Origin: an uncultured Haloferula sp.
Lineage (GTDB): Bacteria; Verrucomicrobiota; Verrucomicrobiae; Verrucomicrobiales; Akkermansiaceae
Assembly (NCBI GenBank): GCA_946885645.1
Contig: CAMPGU010000116.1
Coordinates: 1-12,007 of the forward strand
DNA length: 12,007 nucleotides
Direction of reading: 5' to 3'
Program-made: the position numbers and the translations under genes
The notes under the pieces: model-generated
What the model was told of the DNA's origin: nothing
The model's database searches: none
Seen by the model: the letters and a program-made list of their open reading frames with translations, nothing else
In this document: positions 6,033 through 12,007 of the stretch, one piece after another
Layout of the letters: each line of letters starts with the position of its first letter
Numbering within the stretch: the first letter of the stretch is position 1

Positions 6033-7274
6033 GTGCGCATCGAGATCCTGAATACCGGTACCGAGCTTCTGCTCGGCGCCACCCTCAACACCCACGGGAA
6101 GTGGTTCGGCGAGCAGCTCTTCAAGCTCGGCTTCCGGGTCCGGCGGCTGACCACCGTGCCGGACGGCGAGGCGATCGCCGAGGCCCTCCGCGAGTGCGTG
6201 TCCCGCGCCGATGCCGTGCTGGTGACCGGCGGCCTCGGCCCCACCAGCGATGATCTCACGCGGGAGGCGGCCTCCGAAGTGCTGGGTGTGGAGCTGATCG
6301 AGGACGAGGCCGCGATGCGTTCCCTGGAGGCATTCTTCGCGATCCGGAACAAGCCGATGGCGGAGGTGAACCGGAAGCAGGCCCAGGTGCTGGTAGGGGC
6401 GGACGTGCTGCCGAATCCCAATGGCACGGCCCCCGGCATCTATGTGCCGCCTCGTCTGAATGCGGTGGCCCCTTGCGCCGTGTTCCTTCTCCCCGGCCCC
6501 CCGCGGGAACTCTATCCGATGTTCCGGGAGGAGGTCGTGCCGCGTCTCGTCGCATTGGCCGGTCTCGCCAAGCCGCCGGGGATGTTGGAATTGAAGATCG
6601 CCGGCGTGGGGGAGAGCGACCTCCAGCAGGAGATCGATGCAAAGCTCGCCGCGGTCCCGGGCCTGGAGGTCGGCTACTGCGCGCGGATCGGGGAGGTGGA
6701 TCTGCGCCTGATCGGCGACGACGACGCGATCTCCGCCGGCCGCGGCATCGCCATGGCGGGCTTTGCGAAGCAGATCTTTTCCGAGGACGGAGCGTCGCTG
6801 GAGGCGACCGTGGTGAGGCTTCTGAAAGAGCGCGGGCTGAAATTGGCAACCGCGGAGAGCTGTACCGGAGGGCTGATCTCCAGCCGCATCACCGATGTGC
6901 CCGGCAGCAGCGCGGTCTTCACGCACGGCTTCATCACCTACGCGAACGAAGCGAAGCGGGATCTGTTAGCCGTGCCGCAGGAACTGCTCGACGAACACGG
7001 GGCCGTCAGCGAGCCGGTGGCCCGCGCCATGGCGGAGGGAGCTTTGAATGCGAGCGGAGCGGACATCGCGGTCGCCGTCACCGGGATCGCCGGCCCCGAT
7101 GGCGGCAGCCCTGAAAAGCCGGTCGGAACGGTATGGCTTGCATGGGCGGCAAAGGACCGGCCGACGATCTCGCTGAAGCAGATCCATCCGCGAAACCGCA
7201 AGGACTTCAAGCTCGCGACGAGCCAGTCGGCCCTGGACGGAGTACGACGCCTGATCCCTTCCACCGCTTCCTAA
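6033..7274 (+). CDS. cinA: CinA: nicotinamide-nucleotide amidase with MoCF-like N-terminal domain
   Basis: A two-domain CinA of about 413 residues. The N-terminal COG1058/molybdopterin-binding-like domain opens with IEILNTGTELLLG and has TGGLGPTSDDLTREA (65-79) and LLPGPPREL (152-160). In characterised CinA proteins this part hydrolyses ADP-ribose. The C-terminal PncC domain (about 255-413) has AESCTGG (274-280), GFITYANEAK, HGAVSEPVA and AVTGIAGPDGG. It deamidates nicotinamide mononucleotide in pyridine nucleotide recycling. I prefer the GTG at 6033 because it places the conserved first strand at the N-terminus, as in the family; the ATG at 6003 adds ten residues without a family counterpart but cannot be excluded. 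It follows accA by 66 bases and has no visible ribosome site. The old link to competence is not implied here. Confidence 0.94.
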   Translation: MRIEILNTGTELLLGATLNTHGKWFGEQLFKLGFRVRRLTTVPDGEAIAEALRECVSRADAVLVTGGLGPTSDDLTREAASEVLGVELIEDEAAMRSLEAFFAIRNKPMAEVNRKQAQVLVGADVLPNPNGTAPGIYVPPRLNAVAPCAVFLLPGPPRELYPMFREEVVPRLVALAGLAKPPGMLELKIAGVGESDLQQEIDAKLAAVPGLEVGYCARIGEVDLRLIGDDDAISAGRGIAMAGFAKQIFSEDGASLEATVVRLLKERGLKLATAESCTGGLISSRITDVPGSSAVFTHGFITYANEAKRDLLAVPQELLDEHGAVSEPVARAMAEGALNASGADIAVAVTGIAGPDGGSPEKPVGTVWLAWAAKDRPTISLKQIHPRNRKDFKLATSQSALDGVRRLIPSTAS

Positions 7275-7291
7275 CAGAAGCGGACGAGTGG

Positions 7292-7315
7292 CCCCATGGC
7301 AAACGTGGCATGGGG
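7292..7315. terminator. hairpin between convergent cinA and Gre-like genes
   Basis: Arms 7292-7298 (CCCCATG) and 7309-7315 (CATGGGG) pair perfectly around a ten-base loop. Flanking GTGG (7288-7291) and CCAC (7322-7325) could extend the structure. It occupies most of the 54 bases between the two convergent stop codons, so it can serve both strands. No T-tract follows on either side, so it may be only a weak terminator or a 3'-end stabiliser. Confidence 0.5.
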
Positions 7316-7328
7316 ATATCGCCACCCC

Positions 7329-7787
7329 TTACATCACCTCGCTCACGAAGAGCGGCGGATCTTCCGCGCTGTCGCCGACCCGCATTCCGACGAGGCGCCG
7401 GTAAAGCGCGCTGGAGGGGGTGAGCAGGGTGATATCGCGCCCTTCCCACCCGATCTCCAAGCCACCCGCCGCCGGGGCCAGCAGGAACCAGGAGCTTTCG
7501 CCATCGAGATCCACTTCCACCAGAGCTCCGGCATCGATGGCGTGCTCCGCACCGAAATCAGCGAGGGTGGTCGCTTCGAAAGCGGCGATGTCCTCCGCCA
7601 GCTCCTCCACCTGCCGCGCCTGCCCGGCCGCCAGGTAGGAAGCTTCCAAGCTCCGCGTGTCGTATTTGCTCTCCGCCTTGCTGCCGGGATCCGTGGCCGC
7701 GGCATGGGCTTCCCTCGCGGCGCGGGTCAGGCGGTCGAAGCGCGAGCGGAGCTCGGCACGGATGGCGGCAAGGAGGCGTTCCTTCAT
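7329..7787 (-). CDS. GreA/GreB-family transcription elongation factor-like protein
   Basis: A 152-residue protein related to Gre factors, which enter the RNA polymerase secondary channel and stimulate cleavage of backtracked transcripts. The N-terminal half is helical and includes DPGSKAESKYDTRSLEA (33-49), which corresponds to the tip region that in GreA reads as a GD-x-x-EN-x-x-Y motif. Acidic D33 and E39 are candidate equivalents of the catalytic pair. The C-terminal half is the FKBP-like domain: DAGALVEVD (85-93), WFLLAPAAGGLEI (100-112), ITLLTPSSAL (119-128) and LVGMRVGD (132-139). It is divergent enough from GreA/GreB that it may be a lineage paralogue with a different role at the polymerase. 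It is convergent with cinA and divergently transcribed from the ArsC-like gene across 50 bases. Confidence 0.75.
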   Translation of the reverse strand: MKERLLAAIRAELRSRFDRLTRAAREAHAAATDPGSKAESKYDTRSLEASYLAAGQARQVEELAEDIAAFEATTLADFGAEHAIDAGALVEVDLDGESSWFLLAPAAGGLEIGWEGRDITLLTPSSALYRRLVGMRVGDSAEDPPLFVSEVM

Positions 7788-7837
7788 GAGCGGGTGCGCA
7801 GCCTTGCGCCGCGGGAGCGGGGAGGCAAGATCGCGAA

Positions 7838-8194
7838 GTGATTTCCGTTTACGCCTACAAGAACTGCGATACCTGCCGGAAAGCCCTCAAATGGCTGAAG
7901 GACCACGGTGTGGAGCACGAGGTGAAGGCGATACGCGAGACGCCGCCGACCGCGCAGGAGCTGATGGTGGCGGTGGAGGCATTCGGCGGCGATCTGCGTC
8001 CGCTCTTCAATACCTCCGGCGGCGATTACCGGGAGCTGGGCTTGAAGGATAAATTGCCGGGGATGTCGGCGAAGGAGGCGGTGGGCCTGCTCTCGGAGAA
8101 CGGGAATCTGGTCAAACGCCCCTTCGTCATCGGGGAGGGCGTCGTCCTGGCCGGATTCAAAGAGGCCGAATGGGAGGCAGCGCTGGGGAAATAA
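7838..8194 (+). CDS. ArsC/Spx/YffB-family thioredoxin-fold protein
   Basis: A 118-residue member of the arsenate reductase-like thioredoxin superfamily. YAYKNCDTCRKALKWL near the N-terminus gives a CxxC (C10, C13), and LVKRPFVIG (92-100) is the conserved block with R94. LFNTSGGDYRELGL (57-69) is also typical. It starts with GTG at 7838, preceded by a GGGAGG element about a dozen bases upstream. The family includes arsenate reductases, the regulator Spx and YffB-type proteins, which differ in activity. The CxxC instead of a single cysteine and the size fit the Spx/MgsR/YffB side better than classical plasmid ArsC, and no arsenic-resistance genes are nearby. A redox or thiol-related role is inferred; specific function is open. 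Confidence 0.85.
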   Translation: MISVYAYKNCDTCRKALKWLKDHGVEHEVKAIRETPPTAQELMVAVEAFGGDLRPLFNTSGGDYRELGLKDKLPGMSAKEAVGLLSENGNLVKRPFVIGEGVVLAGFKEAEWEAALGK

Positions 8195-8222
8195 CACCCG
8201 TGCGGACCAGCTCCCCGTAAAT

Positions 8223-8280
8223 ATCGGGAATCGCGCCGTCCCATCTTGCGCTTACAGGAAAGCCCGCCCATCTTCCCGAT
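8223..8280. repeat. widely spaced inverted repeat ahead of the Tat-protein gene
   Basis: ATCGGGAA (8223-8230) and TTCCCGAT (8273-8280) are perfect inverted copies 42 bases apart, in the 109-base gap before the Tat-exported protein. They could bind a dimeric regulator or form a long-loop hairpin. A weak promoter-like pair (TTGCGC at 8246, CATCTT at 8269) lies between them. Eight-base arms at this spacing can occur by chance. Confidence 0.2.
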
Positions 8281-8303
8281 TGGCTGGCGATCCTCCTCGT
8301 TCG

Positions 8304-9812
8304 ATGAAATCCAATTGGTCACGGCGGCATTTCATGACCACTGCCACGCGCGGGGCTCTGCTGGGAGCAGGCGGTCTGGAGTTCCTCTCGCGTCTTCCCG
8401 CGGTTTCGGCTGCGGAAGCGGCGGTAAATCCGTCGATCGTGCGGTTCTTGCCGGAGATCGAGCCCTTGGTCAGGTTGCTGGAGGATACCCCGCGGGAGAA
8501 GCTTCTGGAGGAAGTCGGTGCCCGCATCCACAAAGGCACCACCCATCGCGAGATCCTGGCGGCGTTGCTGCTGGCGGGCATCCGGAATATCCAGCCCCGG
8601 CCGGTCGGCTTCAAATTCCACGCCGTGCTGGTGGTGAATTCGGCCCATCTCGCCAGCCGGAATTCCCCTCCGGAGGACCGTTGGCTGCCGGTTTTCTGGG
8701 CTCTGGATCAGTTCAAGTCCTCGCAGGAACGGGACAAGAAGGCGGGGGATTGGACGATGGAAGCCGTCTATGAAGTCGCGGTGCCGCCGGTGGATCGCGC
8801 TGCTTCGGCCTTCACGATGGGGATGGACGCCTGGGACGTCGCTTGCGCGGATACCGCCGCCGCCAGCTTGGCGCGCGGGCAGGGGACGCAGGAGGCCTTC
8901 AATCTCTTCTGCCGCTACGGGGCCCGCGACTACCGGGACATCGGGCACAAGGCGATCTACGTCGCCAATAGCTGGCGCCTGCTCCAGACGATCGGTTGGC
9001 AGCACGCGGAACCGGTGCTGCGCTCGCTTTCCTACGCGCTCCTTTCTTACGACGGCCCGAACCCTTCGGAGGGCGATGCCCTGGCGGACCGGCCCGGGCG
9101 GAAGAATCTCGAGCGCCTGCGGGAAATGCGGGCGACTTGGAACGGGGGCGAGAACAAGCCCGCCGCCGCCGCGGAAATGCTGGCCACCCTGCGGAGCGGC
9201 ACCTGGGACGAGGCCTCGGCGAAAGCGGTGGCCCTCATCAACGGCGGCAGCAGCCCCCAGCCGCTCTGGGACGCCATGTTCCAGCATGCGGCGGAGCTCC
9301 TGATGCGGAAGCCGGGGATCATCGCCCTGCACGCCTGTACCACCACGAATGCCCTCCACTACTCCTTCCGCCATGCCACGGATGATGAAACGCGGCGCTT
9401 CCTGCTGCTTCAGAATGCCTCGTTCCTGACCCTCTTCCGCGACGACGCGGGCGCACGGGAAGGAATCGGGATCGATACCTTCGAGCCTTCCGCCGACGAT
9501 GCGGCGGGCGCGGAGGCGGTTGAGCAGATTTTCGCCGGCTTGGCCTCGGATCGTCTTGATGCGGCGCGGAAGACCTTGGCCTACCTCGATGGCGGCGGCG
9601 ATCCCCGCGCCTTCACGGATATGGCGCAGCGGATGATTTACCTGAAAGGCACCGATGCGCACGACTACAAGTTCAGCAGCGCGGTGATCGAGGACTACCA
9701 AGCCCTCTCGCCCGCGTACCGGAATCGCTTCCTGGCCGCGAGCGTACACTGGCTGAAGGGCTCCGCCGATCCGGAGAGCCCGCTGGTCGCGAGGAGCCGC
9801 GAGGCGCTGTAG
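8304..9812 (+). CDS. Tat-exported protein of unknown function
   Basis: A 502-residue protein with a clear twin-arginine signal: SRRHFM at 6-11, a hydrophobic stretch (ALLGAGGLEFL, 18-28) and a likely cleavage site near AVSAAEA (33-39). It should be folded in the cytoplasm and then moved to the periplasm or cell surface. The mature part is mostly helical and rich in histidines in spaced groups: H76 and H81; H106 and H115; H215 and H234; H343, H352 and H357 in ALHACTTTNALHYSFRHA; then H453. This suggests a metal- or cofactor-binding alpha-helical enzyme, but I cannot name the family; a distant link to questin oxidase-like proteins came to mind and is unverified. I chose ATG 8304 over ATG 8280 because it puts the RR motif at its usual place. 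It ends one base from the convergent reductase gene. Confidence 0.8.
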   Translation: MKSNWSRRHFMTTATRGALLGAGGLEFLSRLPAVSAAEAAVNPSIVRFLPEIEPLVRLLEDTPREKLLEEVGARIHKGTTHREILAALLLAGIRNIQPRPVGFKFHAVLVVNSAHLASRNSPPEDRWLPVFWALDQFKSSQERDKKAGDWTMEAVYEVAVPPVDRAASAFTMGMDAWDVACADTAAASLARGQGTQEAFNLFCRYGARDYRDIGHKAIYVANSWRLLQTIGWQHAEPVLRSLSYALLSYDGPNPSEGDALADRPGRKNLERLREMRATWNGGENKPAAAAEMLATLRSGTWDEASAKAVALINGGSSPQPLWDAMFQHAAELLMRKPGIIALHACTTTNALHYSFRHATDDETRRFLLLQNASFLTLFRDDAGAREGIGIDTFEPSADDAAGAEAVEQIFAGLASDRLDAARKTLAYLDGGGDPRAFTDMAQRMIYLKGTDAHDYKFSSAVIEDYQALSPAYRNRFLAASVHWLKGSADPESPLVARSREAL

Positions 9813-9813
9813 G

Positions 9814-10929
9814 CTACCAATCGGTGCCGAGCCCGTGGCGTCCCGCAAGGGCGAGCAGATCCTCCCGCATCGGCCACTCGTCCGGGCGTTCGCTGACGCT
9901 GTGCCGCTTGCTGGCGCCTTTCAAGGTCATGCAGCCGGTATTGTCGCCGATCTTGCGCACCTCTTCCGATTCCCCGGGCGTGAGGCGGAGCTCGAGGGTG
10001 GCGGCGAAATCGCGGATCTGCTCCTCGATGGAGCGGACACCTTCACCCGCCTCCTGAATGAAGGTCGGCACCACGCTCTCCACCGCGGGCTGGCTGAGAT
10101 TCCAGATGGCGGCGAATTGAATCAGGGTGAGGCCGTGCTTTTCGGCAATGGGCCGCATGCGCTCGATCTTTGCCAAGCCGTGCTCCACCCATCCCTCGGC
10201 CCGATAGGCGCGGTGATCGCCGGGCTTGAAGACGTGCCCGGGCTTCATGTCGCCATGGAAGAGGCCGCCGTAATCCGCCACGCGGGTGAGCACTTTCACG
10301 CCGTGTTTCTCGCAGACCGGCAGGACATGGCAGGAAGGCCAGGGCTCCAATGGATTGAGAATGAGCATCGCCCAATCGATGTCCGCGCCGAATTTCTCGA
10401 TGCAGTCGATGATATCGAGCGAGAAGCCGTTCGCGGGGCCGGGCGCGAGGCCCAGGCGTTCGGTGAGTCCCTCCGCTTTCAGCGCGCGGAGACCGTCCCA
10501 GACGGCGGTGCTGGTGTAGCCGGTTTCGTCCGGATTGTGCAGCATCAGCAGGTCGAAGCGGTCGGTGCGGCAGCGCTCCAGCGATTTCTCGCAGGCTTTC
10601 CGCAGGTAGTCGCGATAATGACCCGGCTGGTGCAATTCCGGATCGGTGAAGCGCGGGTAGCCGCGTGCCCCCTGGCGCTGGCCCTCGTAGAAATCGTGGC
10701 CCAGCATGCCGACCAGGCAGTATTCCTCCCGGGGCACGCCCGCGAGAGCCTGCCCCAGCAGCTCGTCCGCCTTGCCGTTGCCATAAACGTCCGCCGTCAC
10801 GAAGGTCCGGATGCCCGCCTCCCAGGCGGTGGCGATGCAGGAAAGGAATCGCTCTTCGGAAAGCGTCTCGCCGAAGTGCATGAAGCGCCCGGCGCTCCAG
10901 GTGCCGTAGGCCGTGGTGGTCAGATCCAT
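9814..10929 (-). CDS. aldo/keto reductase family protein, atypical active site
   Basis: A 371-residue TIM-barrel protein of the aldo/keto reductase superfamily, normally NAD(P)H-dependent reductases of carbonyl compounds. TFVTADVYGNGKADELLGQAL (split at 42-62) contains the candidate catalytic D47 and Y49. RFDLLMLHNPD (124-134) supplies H131. WNLSQPAVESVVP (276-288) and the IGDNTG segment near 327-332 are typical C-terminal blocks. The third-strand lysine normally seen in an ATK-type motif is not present; the aligned segment is CLVGMLGHDFYEG (71-83), with M75 at that position. The start at 10929 is preferred: an open frame continues upstream to 11100 but reads as non-coding sequence, and a promoter with a very short leader lies just ahead. 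Substrate is unknown. No signal peptide, so cytoplasmic. Confidence 0.9.
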   Translation of the reverse strand: MDLTTTAYGTWSAGRFMHFGETLSEERFLSCIATAWEAGIRTFVTADVYGNGKADELLGQALAGVPREEYCLVGMLGHDFYEGQRQGARGYPRFTDPELHQPGHYRDYLRKACEKSLERCRTDRFDLLMLHNPDETGYTSTAVWDGLRALKAEGLTERLGLAPGPANGFSLDIIDCIEKFGADIDWAMLILNPLEPWPSCHVLPVCEKHGVKVLTRVADYGGLFHGDMKPGHVFKPGDHRAYRAEGWVEHGLAKIERMRPIAEKHGLTLIQFAAIWNLSQPAVESVVPTFIQEAGEGVRSIEEQIRDFAATLELRLTPGESEEVRKIGDNTGCMTLKGASKRHSVSERPDEWPMREDLLALAGRHGLGTDW

Positions 10930-10936
10930 GGGGGAA

Positions 10937-10965
10937 TTCGTAGAACGAGCCGCCCGCGCGGTCAA
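10937..10965 (-). promoter_or_regulatory. candidate promoter of the aldo/keto reductase, leaderless-type
   Basis: On the minus strand TTGACC (complement of 10960-10965), a 17-base spacer and TACGAA (complement of 10937-10942). Only seven bases separate the -10 box from the ATG at 10929, so transcription would begin at or within a base or two of the start codon. This agrees with the absence of any ribosome-binding sequence. Confidence 0.4.
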
Positions 10966-11065
10966 CCGGCACGGAAGATCCGCGCGGCATCCGCGGGAAA
11001 ATGAGGAGAGCTGGAGCGGATGCAATGCGGTTGCAAAGCCGGGCTTGGAATGAGAAGGTCTAGCC

Positions 11066-11290
11066 ATGGCAGCGGATTTCCATGTTATCGCGGACTTCAA
11101 GGGTGGCTGGAGTGTCCGACGGCCGGGCGCTACGAGGGCTGTTCGGGTGTTCGAGCGTCAGAAGGACGCGGTGCAATTTGCTCGGGAAGTAGCGAAAAAG
11201 GGTCGGGCTGAACTGTACATCCACGGTGCAGACGGGCGGATCCGGGAGAAAAATTCCTACGGAAGCGATTCCTTCCCACCGAAAGGTTAA
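11066..11290 (+). CDS. DUF2188 domain protein
   Basis: A 74-residue protein that matches the small DUF2188 family over its full length. FHVIADFKGGWSVRRPGA at the start is the family's HV..(x)GGW.V block. FERQKDAVQFAREVAKKG (29-46) is the helix, and ELYIHGADGRIREKNSYG (49-66) followed by DSFPPKG is the diagnostic C-terminus. The biochemical role of the family is not established. The gene has one of the few good ribosome sites in the window: GAGAAGG at 11052-11058, seven bases before the ATG. It is divergent from the aldo/keto reductase and lies 12 bases before the next gene, so the two are almost certainly co-transcribed. Such short proteins often accompany accessory genes. Confidence 0.85.
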   Translation: MAADFHVIADFKGGWSVRRPGATRAVRVFERQKDAVQFAREVAKKGRAELYIHGADGRIREKNSYGSDSFPPKG

Positions 11291-11302
11291 GTCGGCTTCT
11301 CC

Positions 11303-11935
11303 ATGCCCTCCCCCAGTCCGTCTTCTGTTTTCATCAATTGTCCGTTTGATGAAAAGTACTTGGAGCTATTTCGTCCTCTAGTTTTTACGGTTCTCGCGAT
11401 GGACCTGAAGCCAAGGTTCGCCTTGGAACGTGCCAATTCCGGCGAACAAAGGATTCACAAGATCATTCAGCTTATTCGCGAATCTGCGTTCGGCATTCAT
11501 GATTTGTCCCGGTGCAAGGCTTCCAAAAAGGGTGAATTCTACAGGATGAACATGCCTCTCGAGCTGGGCTATGACCTTGGAGCAAGGGCTTTCGGAGGGA
11601 AGAAATTTGCTTCAAAAAAGGTCTTAATTCTTGAAGAGGAACAATACACTATTCAGAAGGCTGCCTCCGATTTAGCGGGATGCGATTGCGCCTTCCACGC
11701 CAATGATCCGAAGAAGGTCGTGAGGGTAGTTCGCAATTGGCTTGTGCAGGAAGCTGGCGGTTCTTCCAAGATAGCGGCTAATTCTATTTGGGAGTCCTTC
11801 AACTATTTCATGGGGTGGATTTATGACGACCTCAAGGCAAAGAATTGGTCGGCTGATGACATCGCCTTGATAGAAATAAATGAGTTGAAGGATCGCATGG
11901 ATGGCTGGTTAAGGAGCAATCCGATTAAAGAGTAA
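11303..11935 (+). CDS. Rossmann-like protein with nucleoside deoxyribosyltransferase/TIR-like motif pattern
   Basis: A 210-residue cytoplasmic protein. Residues 1-150 look like one alpha/beta domain: first strand VFINCPFDEKY (9-19), ALERANSGEQR (40-50), GIHDLSR (64-70), NMPLELGYDLGAR (83-95), strand KKVLIL (105-110) and SDLAGCDCAFH (122-132). The order strand, D-[LI]-S-R, then a helix with E-x-G resembles nucleoside 2-deoxyribosyltransferases and TIR domains, in which a glutamate in that helix is catalytic; E87 is the candidate here. Residues 160-203 add a helical tail with many aromatic and acidic residues. I know similar uncharacterised proteins but no established function. G+C is far lower than in the housekeeping genes (24 of 60 bases at 11581-11640; 45 of 60 in accA at 5581-5640), which suggests acquisition. 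A nucleotide-cleaving or sensing role is an inference. Confidence 0.8.
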   Translation: MPSPSPSSVFINCPFDEKYLELFRPLVFTVLAMDLKPRFALERANSGEQRIHKIIQLIRESAFGIHDLSRCKASKKGEFYRMNMPLELGYDLGARAFGGKKFASKKVLILEEEQYTIQKAASDLAGCDCAFHANDPKKVVRVVRNWLVQEAGGSSKIAANSIWESFNYFMGWIYDDLKAKNWSADDIALIEINELKDRMDGWLRSNPIKE

Positions 11936-12007
11936 TTCTGTTCGCTTCCGGCTTGTACAGTGATCGTATTCGCCTGACAGTTGGGACGTTCTGGCGCGGG
12001 TGTGATT
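11936..12007. other. right-edge intergenic sequence
   Basis: Seventy-two bases after the last stop codon, without a recognisable gene, terminator hairpin, tRNA or repeat. The end of the two-gene unit, or a third member of it, could lie beyond the edge. Confidence 0.5.

Noticed and set aside
4017..6926. A very long open frame (969 codons) on the minus strand across the LysM gene, accA and most of cinA
   Set aside because: It lies antisense to three well-supported genes, has a composition rich in His, Arg, Gly and Gln with no recognisable domain, and is explained by few stop codons in GC-rich antisense frames.
7838..8194. Specific call as arsenate reductase arsC
   Set aside because: The CxxC motif and lack of arsenic genes nearby fit the wider Spx/YffB group; naming it arsC would overstate the evidence.
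8319..9848. 509-codon minus-strand frame opposite the Tat-exported protein
   Set aside because: Antisense shadow; the plus-strand frame has a clear Tat signal and normal protein composition, whereas this one has none.
9835..11004. 389-codon plus-strand frame opposite the aldo/keto reductase
   Set aside because: Antisense shadow of a gene with clear family motifs; no domain or ribosome site of its own.
10930..11100. N-terminal extension of the aldo/keto reductase by 57 residues
   Set aside because: The extension is low-complexity in character, overlaps the DUF2188 start region and the candidate promoter, and the AKR fold begins right after the ATG at 10929.
1..12007. CRISPR array, tRNA, rRNA, insertion sequence or transposase
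   Set aside because: No regularly spaced direct repeats, cloverleaf-like sequence, transposase motif or terminal inverted repeats were seen on either strand.

Overview
The window is GC-rich bacterial chromosome, densely coded on both strands, with short gaps and starts that mostly lack a good Shine-Dalgarno sequence. The mix of housekeeping genes, lineage-type hypothetical proteins, a Tat-exported protein of unknown role and recurrent TTGCCA/TTGACx boxes with 17-base spacers fits a member of the Verrucomicrobiota (Luteolibacter/Haloferula-like). That placement is an inference from gene content and style; no rRNA or marker gene here proves it.

Layout. 1-248: AT-richer edge with a possible C-terminal gene fragment, small palindromes and a terminator for the leftward genes. 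249-2178 (minus): thiH, thiS and a cyclophilin-type peptidyl-prolyl isomerase. thiG is not in the window. 2295-3098 (plus): a two-helix membrane protein, divergent from thiH across a 116-base promoter region. 3176-3415: acpP, with its own promoter and a strong terminator. 3518-7274 (plus): a run of four genes: an unrecognised 178-residue protein, a membrane-anchored LysM protein whose C-terminus resembles an L,D-transpeptidase without its cysteine, accA and cinA. 7329-7787 (minus): a Gre-factor-like protein, convergent with cinA and divergent from an ArsC/Spx/YffB-type protein (7838-8194, plus). 8304-9812 (plus): a 502-residue Tat-exported protein of unknown function, ending one base from the convergent aldo/keto reductase gene (9814-10929, minus). 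11066-11935 (plus): a DUF2188 protein followed 12 bases later by a 210-residue Rossmann-like protein. No stretch of more than 300 bases lacks a gene.

How the genes relate. acpP and accA are fatty-acid synthesis components (acyl carrier; malonyl-CoA supply) but lie in separate transcription units. thiS and thiH belong to thiazole synthesis for thiamine. cinA recycles deamidated pyridine nucleotides. The Gre-like, PPIase and ArsC-like genes are general cell functions.

The most unusual part is the right end. The 210-residue protein is much poorer in G+C than the housekeeping genes and carries a motif set resembling nucleoside deoxyribosyltransferase/TIR folds. With its small DUF2188 partner it is the best candidate for an acquired accessory module, possibly defence-related, but this is inferred from sequence pattern alone. 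Second is the LysM protein with a degenerate transpeptidase-like domain inside the accA operon.
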